Shown here: piece after piece, positions 6,356 to 7,453 of the stretch
Layout: every line of letters begins with the position of its first letter
Position numbering within the stretch: the stretch's first letter is position 1
Assembly (NCBI GenBank): GCA_016784825.1
Contig: JADHTT010000030.1
Span: forward strand, 1 to 7,453
DNA length: 7,453 nt
Reading direction: 5' to 3'
From: Campylobacterales bacterium
GTDB lineage: Bacteria > Campylobacterota > Campylobacteria > Campylobacterales > Arcobacteraceae
The notes under the pieces: model-generated
Told to the model about the DNA's origin: nothing
The model's database searches: none
What the model saw: only the letters and a program-made list of their open reading frames with translations
Translations under genes and position numbers: made by a program

Positions 6356-6425
6356 ATTATTTCCTTTTGTGTGTATATGTGGATTATAGTGGATTTTAGC
6401 TTACAATGTCGAATAGTGGGTGGAT
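6339..6425. promoter_or_regulatory. Array of five GTGGAT/ATCCAC sites (putative operators; two are DnaA-box 9-mers)
   Basis: Read on the + strand, ATCCAC occurs at 6341-6346 and 6350-6355, and GTGGAT at 6379-6384, 6389-6394 and 6420-6425. The first two lie in perfect abutting TTATCCACA 9-mers (6339-6347, 6348-6356) covering the repressor's first codons. The middle two are 10 bp apart and enclose the -10 box. The last lies upstream of the -35 box. One-turn spacing and placement over promoter and start codon suggest an autoregulatory operator. TTATCCACA is also the consensus DnaA box, so DnaA binding is an alternative or additional reading. Confidence 0.55.
6376..6412 (-). promoter_or_regulatory. 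Repressor promoter
   Basis: On the - strand there is a perfect TATAAT at 6388-6383, with TCGACA (6412-6407; one mismatch to TTGACA) 18 nt upstream. This predicts a start near 6376, about 20 nt before the GTG start codon and just ahead of the ribosome-binding site. The -10 box is flanked by and overlaps two ATCCAC hexamers, so a protein bound there would block the polymerase. Confidence 0.6.
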
Positions 6426-6483
6426 ATTAACTAAATATAGTGTTAATACTTAATCCCCTATTGATAGTTTTTAATTTTATCTA

Positions 6484-6512
6484 TTGACAACCCTACCCTA
6501 TTTAGATATGAT
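6484..6512 (+). promoter_or_regulatory. Sigma-70 promoter of ssrA
   Basis: A perfect -35 TTGACA (6484-6489) and -10 TATGAT (6507-6512) are separated by 17 nt. Transcription should start near 6519, leaving a leader of about 12 nt before the mature tmRNA 5' end at 6531. A consensus -35 box is not evident at the other promoters in this window and fits a highly expressed RNA. Confidence 0.85.
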
Positions 6513-6530
6513 TCGTTTCTTAATACAAAT

Positions 6531-6903
6531 GGGCTAGACTTGGTTTCGACTGGAGTAGTTCGGTATTAATAGCATGTACGACTGAGTCTCGTTAAAAAGC
6601 TCAAATTTTTTAGACGCAAATAATAATAATTATTCTCCTGCTTACGCAAAAATAGCGTAAGTTTAACTTATAAGGAGCTTTCGTTCACGCATTGCTATTG
6701 TGTGTGTTTTTAGAGAGTCATAGTCTAATAGCTTATCTTCTGAAGTTTGATCTGCTTTAGAAGAGACATTCCTGATCTTAGCTTAGATACTGCTTTTTGG
6801 AAGTTGTGCTGTGTTTAAGTGAATTTTTACAACTTTGCTAAACATGTAGAAGTTAATATTAGGCTATTTTAGGACATGGGTTCAATTCCCATCTGGTCCA
6901 CCA
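6531..6903 (+). ncRNA. ssrA: Transfer-messenger RNA (one-piece tmRNA)
   Basis: This 373-nt tmRNA rescues ribosomes stalled on mRNAs without a stop codon, working with SmpB, and adds a proteolysis tag. The 5' end GGGCTAG (6531-6537) pairs with CTGGTCC (6893-6899) to form the 7-bp acceptor stem with two G-U pairs. The T arm is ATGGG-TTCAATT-CCCAT (6876-6892), and ACCA is encoded at 6900-6903. GACTTGGTTTCGACTGG near the 5' end is the conserved D-arm region of tmRNAs. The resume codon and tag are at 6616-6660. The tag stop lies in a perfect 7-bp hairpin (CTTACGC 6641-6647 with GCGTAAG 6655-6661), the usual helix 5. The 3' end is intact, and no attachment-site duplication or integrase was seen. 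No strong terminator is visible in 6904-6976, only a weak TGATT/AATCA repeat followed by a short T-run at 6971. Confidence 0.97.
6616..6660 (+). other. tmRNA tag reading frame
   Basis: The mRNA-like segment starts at GCA 6616 (resume codon) and ends at TAA 6658-6660, encoding ANNNNYSPAYAKIA. The ANN start and PAYAK core match the tag known from Campylobacter (ANNVKFAPAYAKAA, from memory). The last two residues are Ile-Ala rather than the usual Ala-Ala. Confidence 0.9.
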
Positions 6904-6976
6904 TTCTACAATCTAACACAACCTACTAAAGCCCTATAATTCATTGATTAAGTAAGCTACTCTCCAATCATTTTTC

Positions 6977-7453
6977 TTATGAGGAGCAACTCACGTGTGA
7001 TATACCAGCTATATCAAAATATTGCAGTGGTTTTTTTCTATAATATTTCTCCTCTATAAGTTTTGATTGTTCACAATAAGGATTTGTCATAACTTCTTGT
7101 AGCTCGTTTACAAGAGTATAATCCCCCTCTTGTGCTTGCTTATAAGCAGAAACCAAAATCGACTCTCTTAGTATATATTTTGGATTTACTTGCTTCATCA
7201 AAGAGGATATCTCTTCTTTTTGTTGTGGTGTTGTGATATGTAACTCTAATTTCCAGCTCTCTAACCACATTGACCATCTTTGCAAAAGCTTTTCATCTAT
7301 AGAGTCATTATAAAAACTTTGTATTAGTTTTGTAATATCATCAGGGATATTTGAAAGCTCTCTAAAAAATAGAGTATAATCAACAGATGTTTCTATCATA
7401 AGGGTAATAAGCTCATTAAAAAGCTTTGGATTAAAACTTTTCAAATGTAATTT
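6977..7453 (-). CDS. selO: Protein adenylyltransferase SelO (YdiU family), C-terminal part
   Basis: The final 158 codons of a gene continue past the right edge, with the frame open to 7453. A TTG at 7444 is internal and not a real start: the three codons before it are open and the sequence (SVDYTLFFRELS) is mid-protein. SelO is a pseudokinase-fold enzyme that transfers AMP from ATP to Ser/Thr/Tyr of target proteins and is linked to redox stress. Recognisable family features are VDYTLFFRELS, WLESWKLEL, the conserved NPKYILRE block, GDYTLVNELQEVMTNPYCEQ, and the terminal SCSS. In eukaryotic SelO the corresponding C-terminal Cys is selenocysteine. The nucleotide-binding and catalytic part lies outside the window, so intactness cannot be judged. 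The gene converges on ssrA with 73 nt between them. Confidence 0.93.
   Translation of the reverse strand, partial: KLHLKSFNPKLFNELITLMIETSVDYTLFFRELSNIPDDITKLIQSFYNDSIDEKLLQRWSMWLESWKLELHITTPQQKEEISSLMKQVNPKYILRESILVSAYKQAQEGDYTLVNELQEVMTNPYCEQSKLIEEKYYRKKPLQYFDIAGISHVSCSS

Noticed and set aside
6339..6530. Replication origin
   Set aside because: The DnaA-box pair is notable, but there is no dnaA, no larger box cluster and no clear unwinding element; the promoter/operator reading explains the region better.
6871..6976. Integrative-element attachment site at the 3' end of ssrA
   Set aside because: ssrA 3' ends are common integration sites, but no second copy of the terminal sequence and no integrase is in the window, and selO follows directly.
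6945..6976. Terminator downstream of ssrA
   Set aside because: Only a 5-bp AT-rich TGATT/AATCA repeat precedes the T-run at 6971; this is too weak to list as a feature.

Overview
The window is AT-rich and carries genes typical of Campylobacterota. An Arcobacter-like genome (Arcobacter/Aliarcobacter and relatives) is the best guess, with moderate confidence. The guess rests on base composition, a TlpA-like thioredoxin gene directly upstream of ftsY, and a tmRNA tag beginning ANN and containing PAYAK, close to the Campylobacter tag. Most of the window is chromosomal housekeeping sequence.

Layout. Positions 1-1841 (+) are a tight run: the 3' end of one TlpA-like thioredoxin gene, a complete lipoprotein paralogue of it, then ftsY. 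The gaps are about 10 nt, so this is probably one operon. Positions 1853-4741 (-) hold a convergent two-gene operon: a YbiT-type ABC-F translation factor followed 6 nt later by bioA (biotin synthesis). The two operons meet tail to tail, and a 9-bp hairpin inside the 3' coding end of bioA looks like a shared bidirectional terminator. A short AT-rich divergent promoter region (4742-4820) separates ybiT from a DEDDh 3'-5' exonuclease gene (4821-5564, +).

The accessory-looking part is 5565-6425. It starts with a roughly 200-bp intergenic element of two nested, very long inverted repeats. On the + strand the repeats fold into helices of 22 and 23 bp, with a conserved-looking core and further small hairpins. 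This is the best candidate for something undescribed: an orphan structured RNA, a MITE, or an ORF-less HEARO/IscB omega-RNA-like element. The element touches the stop codon of a phage-type XRE/S24-like repressor gene (-). The repressor promoter and start region carry five copies of the hexamer GTGGAT/ATCCAC, two of which flank its -10 box. Two of the copies also form perfect tandem DnaA-box 9-mers.

From 6484 on there is a textbook sigma-70 promoter, the one-piece tmRNA gene ssrA (6531-6903, tag ANNNNYSPAYAKIA), and, convergent to it, the 3' end of selO (protein AMPylase), which runs off the right edge. No CRISPR array, transposase, integrase or tRNA was seen. The longest stretches without a gene are 5565-5767 (structured element) and 6356-6530 (repressor and ssrA promoters); both are described below.
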